From NCBI RefSeq assembly GCF_009177095.1, contig NZ_AP021861.1, positions 3,950,501 to 4,014,500 of the forward strand: a stretch of DNA of 64,000 nt, in the 5' to 3' direction. A program made the translations under genes and the position numbers. This stretch comes from Lacipirellula parvula (GTDB lineage: Bacteria; Planctomycetota; Planctomycetia; Pirellulales; Lacipirellulaceae). Numbering within the stretch: position 1 is the first letter of the stretch; every line of letters starts with the position of its first letter. The notes under the pieces were generated by a model. That model was given only the letters and a program-made list of their open reading frames with translations. It was not told where the DNA came from and did not search any database. Positions 52,394 to 60,080 of the stretch are shown here, in pieces.

Positions 52394-52462
52394 CGAATGA
52401 CGAATGATAATGGCGAGCCTACGCTTCCCCATTCGTCATTCGGATTTCGTCATTCGTCATTA
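52394..52462. repeat. GAATGACGAATG / CATTCGTCATTC inverted repeat
   Basis: GAATGACGAATGA on the left is mirrored by CATTCGTCATTC and a further TTCGTCATTCGTCATTAG on the right, with GC-rich DNA between. It lies directly against the 3' end of the UVR-motif gene (stop at 52466). Similar words are common dispersed repeats in related genomes. Confidence 0.65.
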
Positions 52463-52465
52463 GCT

Positions 52466-53218
52466 TTACAGCTTACGTTCCGCCTTCCGCGCCAGCCGAT
52501 CCCGCAGCTTCGCCGCCAGTTCGTACTGCTCAGTGGCTATAGCATCGGCCAGTTGTTCGGCCAGCGTCGGGCCGAGATGGAACTGCGACTTGATCGACTC
52601 CTGCATCTCGCGGAGCTTCACCACGAACAAGTCTTCCTCGTAATGCTCCTCCGCCCCGTGACGAGCAAAAATCGCCGCCAACGATTGTAGCCCGGCGCCA
52701 ATCACCTCGACCGCCGCCTCCGGCTCGTCGTCTTGCAACTTGGTGAGCGCCGTGGCCTGCACCTTGTGGAACAACACGAACGGCCGGTACTGCTCGTGCA
52801 GCATCGCCCAATCGCGATCTTCCGAGTTGGCTGTGCTGAAATCCATCAGCTTCAATGAGTGGTCGGCATCCTCTGCGGCCCGCTCGTATTCGTTGAGGCT
52901 CAACCAGCAGATCCGCCGGTGGTAGAACTGCACGAACTCGCGGTCGATCTCCTGCTGCCGTTCGGCGTTCAGCGCGAACTCCGTCCCTTCCTGAAAAGCC
53001 GCCGACACGAGGTAATCGTAATAGGTCGGGAAGCCTTCAGGCGTCGCCCCGTCCGGCCGGGCGGTCGTCTCCAGCTGCAGCAGCCCCATATCGACGCGCA
53101 TCTGCAACAGCTCGCGGCCGTCCTCGCCGACGACACGGCGCACTACTGGCCGGCCTGGCTCAAAGGACCACTCGCGCAGCAGGCGATCGATGTTGTTGGA
53201 ACGGGACGAACGAGGCAT
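52466..53218 (-). CDS. UvrB/UvrC-motif (UVR) protein, unknown function
   Basis: The 250-residue product starts PRSSRSNNIDRLLREWSFEP and ends in a UVR motif (LADAIATEQYELAAKLRDRL). This helical hairpin lets UvrB and UvrC dimerise, and it also occurs in McsA-type and regulatory proteins. The middle is rich in aromatic and charged residues (TYYDYLVSAAFQEG, FVQFYHRRICWLSLNEYERA) and resembles a tetratricopeptide-like helical fold. No nuclease domain is present. The ATG at 53218 is chosen because longer starts add low-quality sequence. It is followed on the same strand by csrA copy 2. Confidence 0.78.
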   Translation of the reverse strand: MPRSSRSNNIDRLLREWSFEPGRPVVRRVVGEDGRELLQMRVDMGLLQLETTARPDGATPEGFPTYYDYLVSAAFQEGTEFALNAERQQEIDREFVQFYHRRICWLSLNEYERAAEDADHSLKLMDFSTANSEDRDWAMLHEQYRPFVLFHKVQATALTKLQDDEPEAAVEVIGAGLQSLAAIFARHGAEEHYEEDLFVVKLREMQESIKSQFHLGPTLAEQLADAIATEQYELAAKLRDRLARKAERKL

Positions 53219-53384
53219 GGCGGGGACAATTCTCAGGGAGTGAACGATGCGGTCGCCGAGAGAATCCCTCGGCCACTCACATTGTAGATCGCTCCCCCTC
53301 CGGAGGCGAGCCACGCGCATACCGGCCTTATGATCGCTGTTTTTCAGCGTCAGAAAGGCCGCGTCGCGGTACAGAGTAGGGGAG

Positions 53385-53861
53385 TCAGCCCTCGCCCCCC
53401 ACGTCGCAAGCGAGCGATTGCTGCAGCAACTCGATTTCATCGGCGTCGTGCTGATCAACGCGGTTCAAGAAGTCGATCAGCCGATGGCACACCACCTGCG
53501 CCCGCGCGGCGGGCAGAGCGGCGAGCGCGGCCACTTCCGGCTGCAGCTCTTCGATCAAATCGCGGAACTCGTCGTGCTGCAATTCAAGTCGCTGCACACG
53601 CGCTTCGAGATTCGGCTTGTCATGCCGCACCGCCTCCATGTACCCCTCGACCTCCTCCAGCTCCATCATCCGATCCAGATGCCGCATGAACGACTTCGTG
53701 GTGAACTGCACGCTCGACAACTTGCGCGACAGCCCAAACGCCGGCGCCTTCCACTGCAGCGTCACGCGCAGGGCTTGCTTCACATGGTCGAGAATCTGAT
53801 GCTCCAGACACGCGGCCTGGGCGGCGGCGCGAACATCGCTCCGCATCGAGTGAGACAACAT
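53385..53861 (-). CDS. Small helical protein, possibly hemerythrin-like
   Basis: The 158-residue, mostly helical product follows a strong ribosome binding site (AAGGAGG, eight bases before ATG), which supports a real gene. The His/Glu spacing (ACLEHQILDHVKQAL, LELQHDEFRDLIEEL, NRVDQHDADEIELLQQ) resembles the H-HxxxE pattern of hemerythrin-like four-helix bundles that bind a diiron site, but several expected ligands are not clearly placed. It may instead be a simple coiled-coil protein. It lies upstream of the UVR-motif gene on the same strand. Confidence 0.55.
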   Translation of the reverse strand: MLSHSMRSDVRAAAQAACLEHQILDHVKQALRVTLQWKAPAFGLSRKLSSVQFTTKSFMRHLDRMMELEEVEGYMEAVRHDKPNLEARVQRLELQHDEFRDLIEELQPEVAALAALPAARAQVVCHRLIDFLNRVDQHDADEIELLQQSLACDVGGEG

Positions 53862-54350
53862 GGCCGATTCCTCCTTAGCGGCAAGCGAGCAAAGATCGAG
53901 CGATCTATTCCCGTAGATCGTTCGACGCGGCGTCGCGCCACGCAGTTAACGTCGCGTTCTCCCCTTCGCCGGAGTCAACACGACGCCTAATTTAGAAAAG
54001 CCTCTGCCGCAGCGGTCCCGTCCATGCTCGCGGTCACGAGTTATCGGATACCAGCAAGATAAGCCGCCGCGAGGCCTAGTCGCTAGCATCGATCGAAAAC
54101 GCCCCGAATTGGGCGTCTCGAAAGAACGCACCCCCTGGGTGGGCCCGACACTCGGCCGAGACCAACCCGCTATTCACGAACGCGCTGCCGGCCGCGTGTC
54201 GGGGTCGCGCCAGCGACAGAAGGCAAGCCGATTCGCCCTCCGATTGCCGCTGGCAACACCGACGCACTGGCGGCATTACCGACGAGTAGTGGCAAGTTGC
54301 TTGCGCCAGAGCGTCGGTGCTACCCCATTCGCGCGAGTGGCACGCCACGC
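53862..54350. other. Intergenic region, little recognised
   Basis: No gene was seen in this 489-base gap. ACGCCC (54099-54104) and GGGCGT (54111-54116) form a six-bp hairpin that on the minus strand is followed by TTTTC. This is a weak terminator candidate for the TfoX-N gene, though more than 200 bases beyond its stop. Confidence 0.35.
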
Positions 54351-54683
54351 TCACTCCTTCGGCGGCAACGTCTCCACAAACGCCGCCCCTCGCTCGACCC
54401 ACGCCCGAACCGCCGGCAAATCCTCCAGCCCCAGCGGATCGACCATCACCCACCCGCGCATCGTCCGCCCCTCCGAACCAAAAGGCGTGACGTGCGGTTC
54501 CTGGAGCGCCGCCTCGTAATCCTCCAGCCCGACGCGCACGACCATCGACTCTTTAAAGATGCCGATGCACCAATTGCCGTCGAGAAAGTACGCTATTCCC
54601 CCAAACATCCGCTTCTCAGAGAAGCCAGGATATCCAGCCAGGAACGGCCTGACGCGGCGTGCGAGTAGTTCGTCGTAGGCCAT
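54351..54683 (-). CDS. TfoX/Sxy N-terminal domain protein
   Basis: The 110-residue product matches the TfoX N-terminal domain: YDELLARRVRPFLAGY, EKRMFGGIAYFLDGNWCIGI and RTMRGWVMVDP. TfoX regulates competence genes in some proteobacteria, but single-domain homologues are widespread in bacteria with no known competence role. It has no helix-turn-helix. It stands alone between intergenic regions. Confidence 0.9.
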   Translation of the reverse strand: MAYDELLARRVRPFLAGYPGFSEKRMFGGIAYFLDGNWCIGIFKESMVVRVGLEDYEAALQEPHVTPFGSEGRTMRGWVMVDPLGLEDLPAVRAWVERGAAFVETLPPKE

Positions 54684-54929
54684 CGCTCACACTTTCACAT
54701 TCAACGCGTTTAGCGTAAACCGCGCACTCGAATCGCGTTACGCGATCCGCCCCGCACGGCGACACATTTTTCGACTCTTTTTATGGATTTTCCGTGCGAT
54801 CCCGCCAGAAATCCTGCCATACCGATTGAACGGGATTACGGCTACTATTCTGCAGCTTTTGGCCGCACGGACGCAATGCCGCCGATTCCATTAGCCTCGA
54901 TTCGCTCTGCTCGCTCATCGGGATCATTC

Positions 54930-57563
54930 ATGAAGATTGCTAGCTCGCCTCGACTGTTCGGCGTCGCTTGTTGCTTTCTGCTCGGCAGTTGCTGCTTGAA
55001 ACCTGCCGCAGCCTCTTTTTACGACACCACGGAATGGCAAGGCCCCGCGGGCGAGGCGGGCGATTGGTTCGAACCAGCTAATTGGACCAACGGTGTTCCC
55101 GCCGTGACGCAACACCCCCAGATCCCCCCCAACGCGACGATCGACAACGGCGGCATCGCGCGGATTTCAGGGGGAACGGGCCGAGTGCAAAGCATTCAAA
55201 TCGGCCTCTCTCAACATGGCGAGTTGGTCCTCGAAGGAGGAACGCTCGACGCCGCGTACGGAATCCATCTTGGTTCCCAACCGCAATCCACCGGCCGCTT
55301 AACGATTAACGGCGGCCGCGTCGATGCCCAAGGACTTTTTTTGGGCCAGAACTACGGGACAGGGCGCGTTGATCAAATTGGCGGCCATGTCGACGCGAAC
55401 GACGTCACGCTCGGCTCAACGCTCTTCATCTTTACTCAATATTCGATGCCTGCCGCGCAGACTCCCGATGACTATAGTCGCGGCGAGTACAACCTCGCCG
55501 GCGGTCGCGTCTCCTCCACGAATATTCAAGTCGGAACCGGTGGCGTCGGCGACTTCCGCCAAACGGGCGGCATCGTCGAAATCGAACGCCGACTCACCGT
55601 CGGCGGCAGCTACTCCAACTTCGCCACCTTGCACGAATCGGACGAGCCGGTCGGCGGGCTGTTCCCGCAACCAGTCTCGCCCGCGTCTGACTTCTCCCAG
55701 AATCTGGTCTTGCTTCCCACCGTGCCTTCGCGCGGGCATTACGAGCTGTCGGGCGGTTCGCTCACTACCGCCGAGTTCGTCATCGACAACAGCGGAACTG
55801 TGTTGCAAACCGGCGGCTCGCTCCGCACCGACTACCTGGAACTCACGGGCAACGCCCGCTACGAGTTCGCCGCAGGTTCGTTGCGCGTCGAGTCAGGATT
55901 GCACGCCAACGACGACTTCGATTTCGCCGGCAGCAGCGTCACGCTTTCCGCTGGCTCGGCGATCGTCAACTTCGCCCACGCGCCGAAGAATGCCGAGCAT
56001 GCCAAGATTAACGTCGGCCCCAATTCGCTGACAATTTTCCCCGCCGGGTACGACGTGGCGGCCAACATTGGGCAGTTCTCCACAGCCGGCCTCGTCCACT
56101 TCACGGGCGACGACCTCTCGATTCCGGCCAATCGCACGGTCGAAGGGCGCGGGACCATCACGGATCATGCGATCGTCGGCGGCAAGCTGCTCGCCAGTCA
56201 GCAGATCCTGGCTGCGATCAATCTCAACGGGCTTGAGTTAAAGGCGGGCGGCGAAGTCAATTTGGGAGACGGCATGCTGAATGTGCCGGACGACCGCACC
56301 GTCATTCGCAACGGATCGCTCAAGGCGGCCCAGATTAACGTCTACGGCACAGTCGACTTCTCTCCGCTCACGACGGATCCAATTACCGGCGTTTGGCCCC
56401 GCATCTTTATCTACCCTCAAGTCACTCCCGGCCTCGCTCGTCAAACGGCAGGCTCGGTCGAAACCTCTCGGCTCCGCATTACCAACGGTCGCTATGAAAT
56501 CAGCGGTGGAACGCTCGCCGTCGATGTTATTGACGTCGGCAATGCAGCACTAGGCTTCCCTCTCCTTGGCTCGGAAGAACCTCTCCACAGCATGACGCAG
56601 CGCGGGGGAACCGTCTCCGTCCGCATGCTCGACTTCAATCCGACGTCTTTCTCATTGCTGGACTATCGTTCATCGCAGGACGACGGCTTCTACTCCGAGC
56701 CGCTGCTTCCGGTTCCCTGGCCAAGCTCAGCCGGCACCGCCCGCTACGAAATGCATGCCGGACGGCTAAACGCTGATTGGATTACTTTGAACTCCGGGGG
56801 TCGATCGTACGGCTCTGAATTGATCCAAACTGGCGGCGAAGTCGTCGTCCGCGAACTCAAGATCTTCGGCGAGAGCAGCCGCTACGTCCTATCAGGCGGC
56901 AGCCTGCAGGCCCGCAGGCTGCAGGTTGGATTCCGCGAGCCGGTCTTGGAGCCCTCCGGCAACTTCGCCATTCTCGACGCCGACGCCCAGGTGGAAGTTG
57001 CTGGCGAATTCCTGCTCGGCAGCGGCGCCGAGTTCGTCGCCGCGGCGGGCTCGACGATCCGGCTCACTCGGCCGGATAACATTGGCAACATCGACTACCC
57101 GCTCGTCACCGGCAATAGCGTGGCCATCCACGCGACCGATCCGCAAGCAGTTGCCGGGCTGAACAACCTCACGCTCATGTTCGAAGGCGGCAGTGACATC
57201 ATCGCCACCATCGAAGCCGCAGGCGTAGATCGCGGCCCCACGCTCGCCGGCTTTTACCAGAACTTCTCCATCGACACGCTCGTCATCGGCGGCGTCGAAC
57301 CAGCCAGCTTGTCGCTGGTCGACCTGTTTCAAAATCAGGCGGGCGGCACGCTGCCGAACGCCCTCTACGTCGACCATCTCGTCGTCAACGAAGGTTCAAC
57401 GCTCAATCTCAATGGGCTGAAGCTCTACTACCGCACCGCGTCGATCGCGGCGAGCAGCCTCACTGCCGACGCGAGCTTCGGCATCCAGGTCGTCCCAGAA
57501 CCCGCCGCAGCAGTCCTGGCGTTTGTTGCCGCCCCACTATTCATCCGCCGCCGCGCATCCTAG
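54930..57563 (+). CDS. Large PEP-CTERM exoprotein, beta-helix-like
   Basis: The 877-residue product has a signal peptide (RLFGVACCFLLGSCCLKPAA) and opens with EWQGPAGEAGDWFEPANWTN, a common start of planctomycete beta-helix exoproteins. Long runs of the type GGRVSSTNIQVGTGGVGDF, QTGGIVEIERRLTVGG and LSGGSLTTAEFVIDNSG follow. These imply a repetitive right-handed beta-helix with motifs around every 20-30 residues. The tail is VVPEPAAAVLAFVAAPLFI followed by RRRAS. ATG 54930 is chosen because upstream sequence before it is not signal-like. Its TAG stop is the first codon of a family A half element. Confidence 0.82.
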   Translation: MKIASSPRLFGVACCFLLGSCCLKPAAASFYDTTEWQGPAGEAGDWFEPANWTNGVPAVTQHPQIPPNATIDNGGIARISGGTGRVQSIQIGLSQHGELVLEGGTLDAAYGIHLGSQPQSTGRLTINGGRVDAQGLFLGQNYGTGRVDQIGGHVDANDVTLGSTLFIFTQYSMPAAQTPDDYSRGEYNLAGGRVSSTNIQVGTGGVGDFRQTGGIVEIERRLTVGGSYSNFATLHESDEPVGGLFPQPVSPASDFSQNLVLLPTVPSRGHYELSGGSLTTAEFVIDNSGTVLQTGGSLRTDYLELTGNARYEFAAGSLRVESGLHANDDFDFAGSSVTLSAGSAIVNFAHAPKNAEHAKINVGPNSLTIFPAGYDVAANIGQFSTAGLVHFTGDDLSIPANRTVEGRGTITDHAIVGGKLLASQQILAAINLNGLELKAGGEVNLGDGMLNVPDDRTVIRNGSLKAAQINVYGTVDFSPLTTDPITGVWPRIFIYPQVTPGLARQTAGSVETSRLRITNGRYEISGGTLAVDVIDVGNAALGFPLLGSEEPLHSMTQRGGTVSVRMLDFNPTSFSLLDYRSSQDDGFYSEPLLPVPWPSSAGTARYEMHAGRLNADWITLNSGGRSYGSELIQTGGEVVVRELKIFGESSRYVLSGGSLQARRLQVGFREPVLEPSGNFAILDADAQVEVAGEFLLGSGAEFVAAAGSTIRLTRPDNIGNIDYPLVTGNSVAIHATDPQAVAGLNNLTLMFEGGSDIIATIEAAGVDRGPTLAGFYQNFSIDTLVIGGVEPASLSLVDLFQNQAGGTLPNALYVDHLVVNEGSTLNLNGLKLYYRTASIAASSLTADASFGIQVVPEPAAAVLAFVAAPLFIRRRAS

Positions 57564-57630
57564 CCCCGGACTCCGCCCGGGGGTCGGTTATCACAACGCT
57601 AGAGATCGTCGCGCGTGACGCCTACCGAGT
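57561..57630. repeat. Family A half element containing the stop codon
   Basis: The left arm (TAGCCCCGGACTCCGCCCGG plus GGGT) begins with the TAG stop codon of the PEP-CTERM gene itself. The loop follows with family-like sequence (ATCGTCGCGCGTGACGC), but the right arm is absent. The repeat thus supplies the gene's termination codon. Confidence 0.75.
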
Positions 57631-57643
57631 AGCAAAACCATAA

Positions 57644-57720
57644 AAGCCACTGGCTCTGCCGGTGGACGAACTGCTAAATAGCCGCCCTTTTGCTGCGTCC
57701 ACCGGCGGAGCCGGTGGCTT
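57644..57720. repeat. Family B palindromic element, copy 1
   Basis: AAGCCACTGGCTCTGCCGGT on the left and CACCGGCGGAGCCGGTGGCT near the right end are near-complementary arms, with a ~30-base loop containing GCTGCGTC. It lies directly at the 3' end of the DUF454 gene (stop at 57721), between convergent genes. Confidence 0.82.
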
Positions 57721-58431
57721 CTATGCCGCACGCCCCGGCATCACGGCGGTCGGCAGCCGCCACACGTAAGCGCCGCCGAGCAGGCCGCCAATAAGCACGA
57801 TCGCTTTCACCCCGAGAGGCATCGTCGGCCAAAAGCACGTGACGCCGACGACAATCGCCAGCAGCGCGAGCGCCTTCACTCGCACATGGGCACGGATGCC
57901 GCGGTGCAAATGCCAGTCGCGCAGCACGCCGCCGAACAGCCGGCTGTCGAGCAACCACCGGTGCCACCGCCGCGAGGTGCGCATCAGGCCGTAACTCGCC
58001 AGCAGCACGAACGGCGTCGTCGGCAGTCCGGGGATCAAGACGCCGAACAGCGCCAGCACCAGCGCGACGGCCGTCAGCAACATGAGCGCCGCGCGCCGCC
58101 AACCGGTCGCTAGCTCCTGGGCCCGCACGCAGTAGAGCGTCTCGCCCTGAGTGTCTTGCCAGTGAATGATCTCGTCGGCCGCCGTTGCGCCATCCGCGGC
58201 CAATGCAATCTGATCCGCTGCCAGTGCGTCGTGGTGCGCGCCGCCGTCTTCGAGTACGACCTCGGCCCCGCGTTGCGGCAATAGCATTGCTTCGAGTTGC
58301 GAGCGATCGATCACGACTGCTCGCACGCCGGGCCGGCGGAGCAAGCCCGCCGCGAGATTGTGCAGCCGCGCCGTATCGTTGCTCAGCTCGCGCGAAAAGC
58401 GAATCGAGTACAGCGGCGGCGGCGGCGGCAT
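57721..58431 (-). CDS. YbaN/DUF454 membrane protein with extra N-terminal domain
   Basis: The product is about 236 residues. The C-terminal ~115 residues match the DUF454/YbaN family: LFGVLIPGLPTTPFVLLASY, SRRWHRWLLDSRLFG and VTCFWPTMPLGVKAIV. The N-terminal ~120 residues form a soluble, possibly HMA-like fold (TARLHNLAAGLLRRPGVRAV) that is not usual in the family, whose members average about 120 residues. The start at 58431 (MPPPPPLYSIRF) is chosen because the longer reading frame has repeat-like sequence. Function unknown. Confidence 0.78.
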   Translation of the reverse strand: MPPPPPLYSIRFSRELSNDTARLHNLAAGLLRRPGVRAVVIDRSQLEAMLLPQRGAEVVLEDGGAHHDALAADQIALAADGATAADEIIHWQDTQGETLYCVRAQELATGWRRAALMLLTAVALVLALFGVLIPGLPTTPFVLLASYGLMRTSRRWHRWLLDSRLFGGVLRDWHLHRGIRAHVRVKALALLAIVVGVTCFWPTMPLGVKAIVLIGGLLGGAYVWRLPTAVMPGRAA

Positions 58432-58602
58432 GGCTGGGGCGGATATAGGGGCGGAAGCTAACCCGCCAAAGCGGATCGCGCAGGCGGCGCCATCGCTACA
58501 TGCGGACGCCACTCCCACAGACTAGGCCGCGTTTCTCGCGAGTCAACTCGCTCGCCCCGCCCAAAAACTCGCAATCTCGCCGCAAACCGCTTCTTAGATG
58601 GG

Positions 58603-58673
58603 CGCCACTGGCATCTTGCCAGTGCAGCAGCGGGTACTCGCTCGGCACTTCTCACTGGCAAGATGCCAGCGGC
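58603..58673. repeat. Family E palindromic element (GCCACTGGCATCTTGCCAGTG type)
   Basis: CGCCACTGGCATCTTGCCAG (58603-58624 including final bases) and CACTGGCAAGATGCCAGCGG (58653-58673) are inverted copies that flank a ~28-base loop, and each is itself palindromic. It lies 24 bases from the 3' end of the C45 acyltransferase gene. Confidence 0.72.
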
Positions 58674-58697
58674 ACACATGCGAAGCCCATCTCGCCG

Positions 58698-59846
58698 TCA
58701 CGGTTTCCGCTCCAGCAACTCGCTCAGCTGAAACGCATGGTACGGCTGCTCCGCCGCCGGCTCACCCTTGGCATTCGCGTTCGCCACCCAAAACTTCGTC
58801 GACTTCGGCTCGAACAACGCGTTGTGCAAGTTCGATTTCATCGCCACCGGGCGATCCATCAACCGCAATGCGTCCTCAGCGGTGAACTCGCCCCACTTCG
58901 CCTCCGTTCGATCGACCAAGTGATGGTAACGCTCGCCAGCCGACAGCAGCACCGCGTCCTTCACCGGCCGCGGCAGTAGCGGGTGGCTCGTGTTCGGCTG
59001 CACAAGGCTGAACTGCTTCGCTCCCGCCTCCATGCCGACTGCCCGGTTTGACTTGCCGTCCGCGATCACAAAATAGTATTCGCACGTCCGCGGCGAATCG
59101 CGGAACACCGCCACCGCCTCGTCCAAATCGCCGGCCGACTCCAGCACCTCGCGGACCAGGAACGCCATCGGCACGCCGTTCCATTGGCCGAGTCCCTTGC
59201 CCCCCATCTCGCCGATCGACACATGCGAGGCGTTCATCCCCGTCACCGAGCCGATGAACCCGGCATACGTCACGTTGACGAACGGAATCCCCCCCTTTGG
59301 CTTCGCGACGATCAGCACCGCATGGTCTTGCAGCTTGAGATCGACGCCGTAGTCGAGCACGCGGCCATGATACAGCGTCCCATCCTTCGTCGCCGAGTTC
59401 ATCAGCGCGAAGCCGCTGCAATGAAACAGCTCGGGAATAAAATTGGCCGCCTGCACTTCCTCGATCGGCAGCCTCGTTCCCTCGGCCAGCCCCTCAAGTT
59501 CTTCCCAATATTTCTGCGGCACATGTTGCCGTTGAATGTTGACGATCTGCGAGATGACGGCGTTCGGCTTGATCGCAATCGGCCCGAGTTCCGCAATCGC
59601 TTCGTCCCCCTTCTGACGCACGAGGTAGTCGACGTTCTGCCGAATATGATCGCCGAGCAACTTCCCATGCTGCACGCCCATCTCGCGATGAGTCCCTTCG
59701 AGGTGAAGCACCAGATAACCGTCGATCTCCTCCAGCCACCCAGCGCCATGCCGCCCGAGCGTCTTGGCATTGAGGTTCGCCGTGGCAAGCAGCAGCCAAG
59801 CGACGCCGCAAAGAGCGACCAGACCACGCAAGAATGAATGACGCAT
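58698..59846 (-). CDS. C45-family autoproteolytic acyltransferase/hydrolase
   Basis: The 382-residue product has a signal peptide (ALCGVAWLLLATANLNA) and a C45 peptidase/acyltransferase domain, an Ntn-hydrolase fold. FHCSGFALMNSATKDGTLYH contains the likely nucleophile Cys143 at the autoprocessing site, and HGRVLDYGVD and SVTGMNASHVSIGEMGGKG are further family stretches. Members cleave their precursor to expose an N-terminal Cys and act on acyl amides. The true substrate is unknown. It lies between two repeat elements and has its own promoter region upstream (59847-59979). Confidence 0.85.
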   Translation of the reverse strand: MRHSFLRGLVALCGVAWLLLATANLNAKTLGRHGAGWLEEIDGYLVLHLEGTHREMGVQHGKLLGDHIRQNVDYLVRQKGDEAIAELGPIAIKPNAVISQIVNIQRQHVPQKYWEELEGLAEGTRLPIEEVQAANFIPELFHCSGFALMNSATKDGTLYHGRVLDYGVDLKLQDHAVLIVAKPKGGIPFVNVTYAGFIGSVTGMNASHVSIGEMGGKGLGQWNGVPMAFLVREVLESAGDLDEAVAVFRDSPRTCEYYFVIADGKSNRAVGMEAGAKQFSLVQPNTSHPLLPRPVKDAVLLSAGERYHHLVDRTEAKWGEFTAEDALRLMDRPVAMKSNLHNALFEPKSTKFWVANANAKGEPAAEQPYHAFQLSELLERKP

Positions 59847-59979
59847 ACAGTCTCCAGCGTTTGAAGTCTGACGTGGCGAGCAACATAAGAAGAGGACGCG
59901 GCGCGCCTATTGATTGCATCAACGGGCGCCAGTCGCACATCCTAAGCTGATTGCCGACAAATCGCCAGCTGAGCATTTG

Positions 59980-60065
59980 TAGCCCCGGGCTCTGCCCGGG
60001 GATCGGCAACCATTCCGGCGAGTTTAGCCGTGCGTGGCGTCACCCCCGGACGGAGCCCGGGGCTA
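59980..60065. repeat. Family A palindromic element, copy 6
   Basis: This full 86-base element has a left arm with CTCTGCCC in place of CTCCGCCC and a matching right arm ending at 60065. The loop has AACCATTCCGGCG, again the shared ATTCCGG word. It lies 16 bases from the 3' end of the DUF3160 gene. Confidence 0.85.
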
Positions 60066-60080
60066 AAGCGCTGCGACCCC

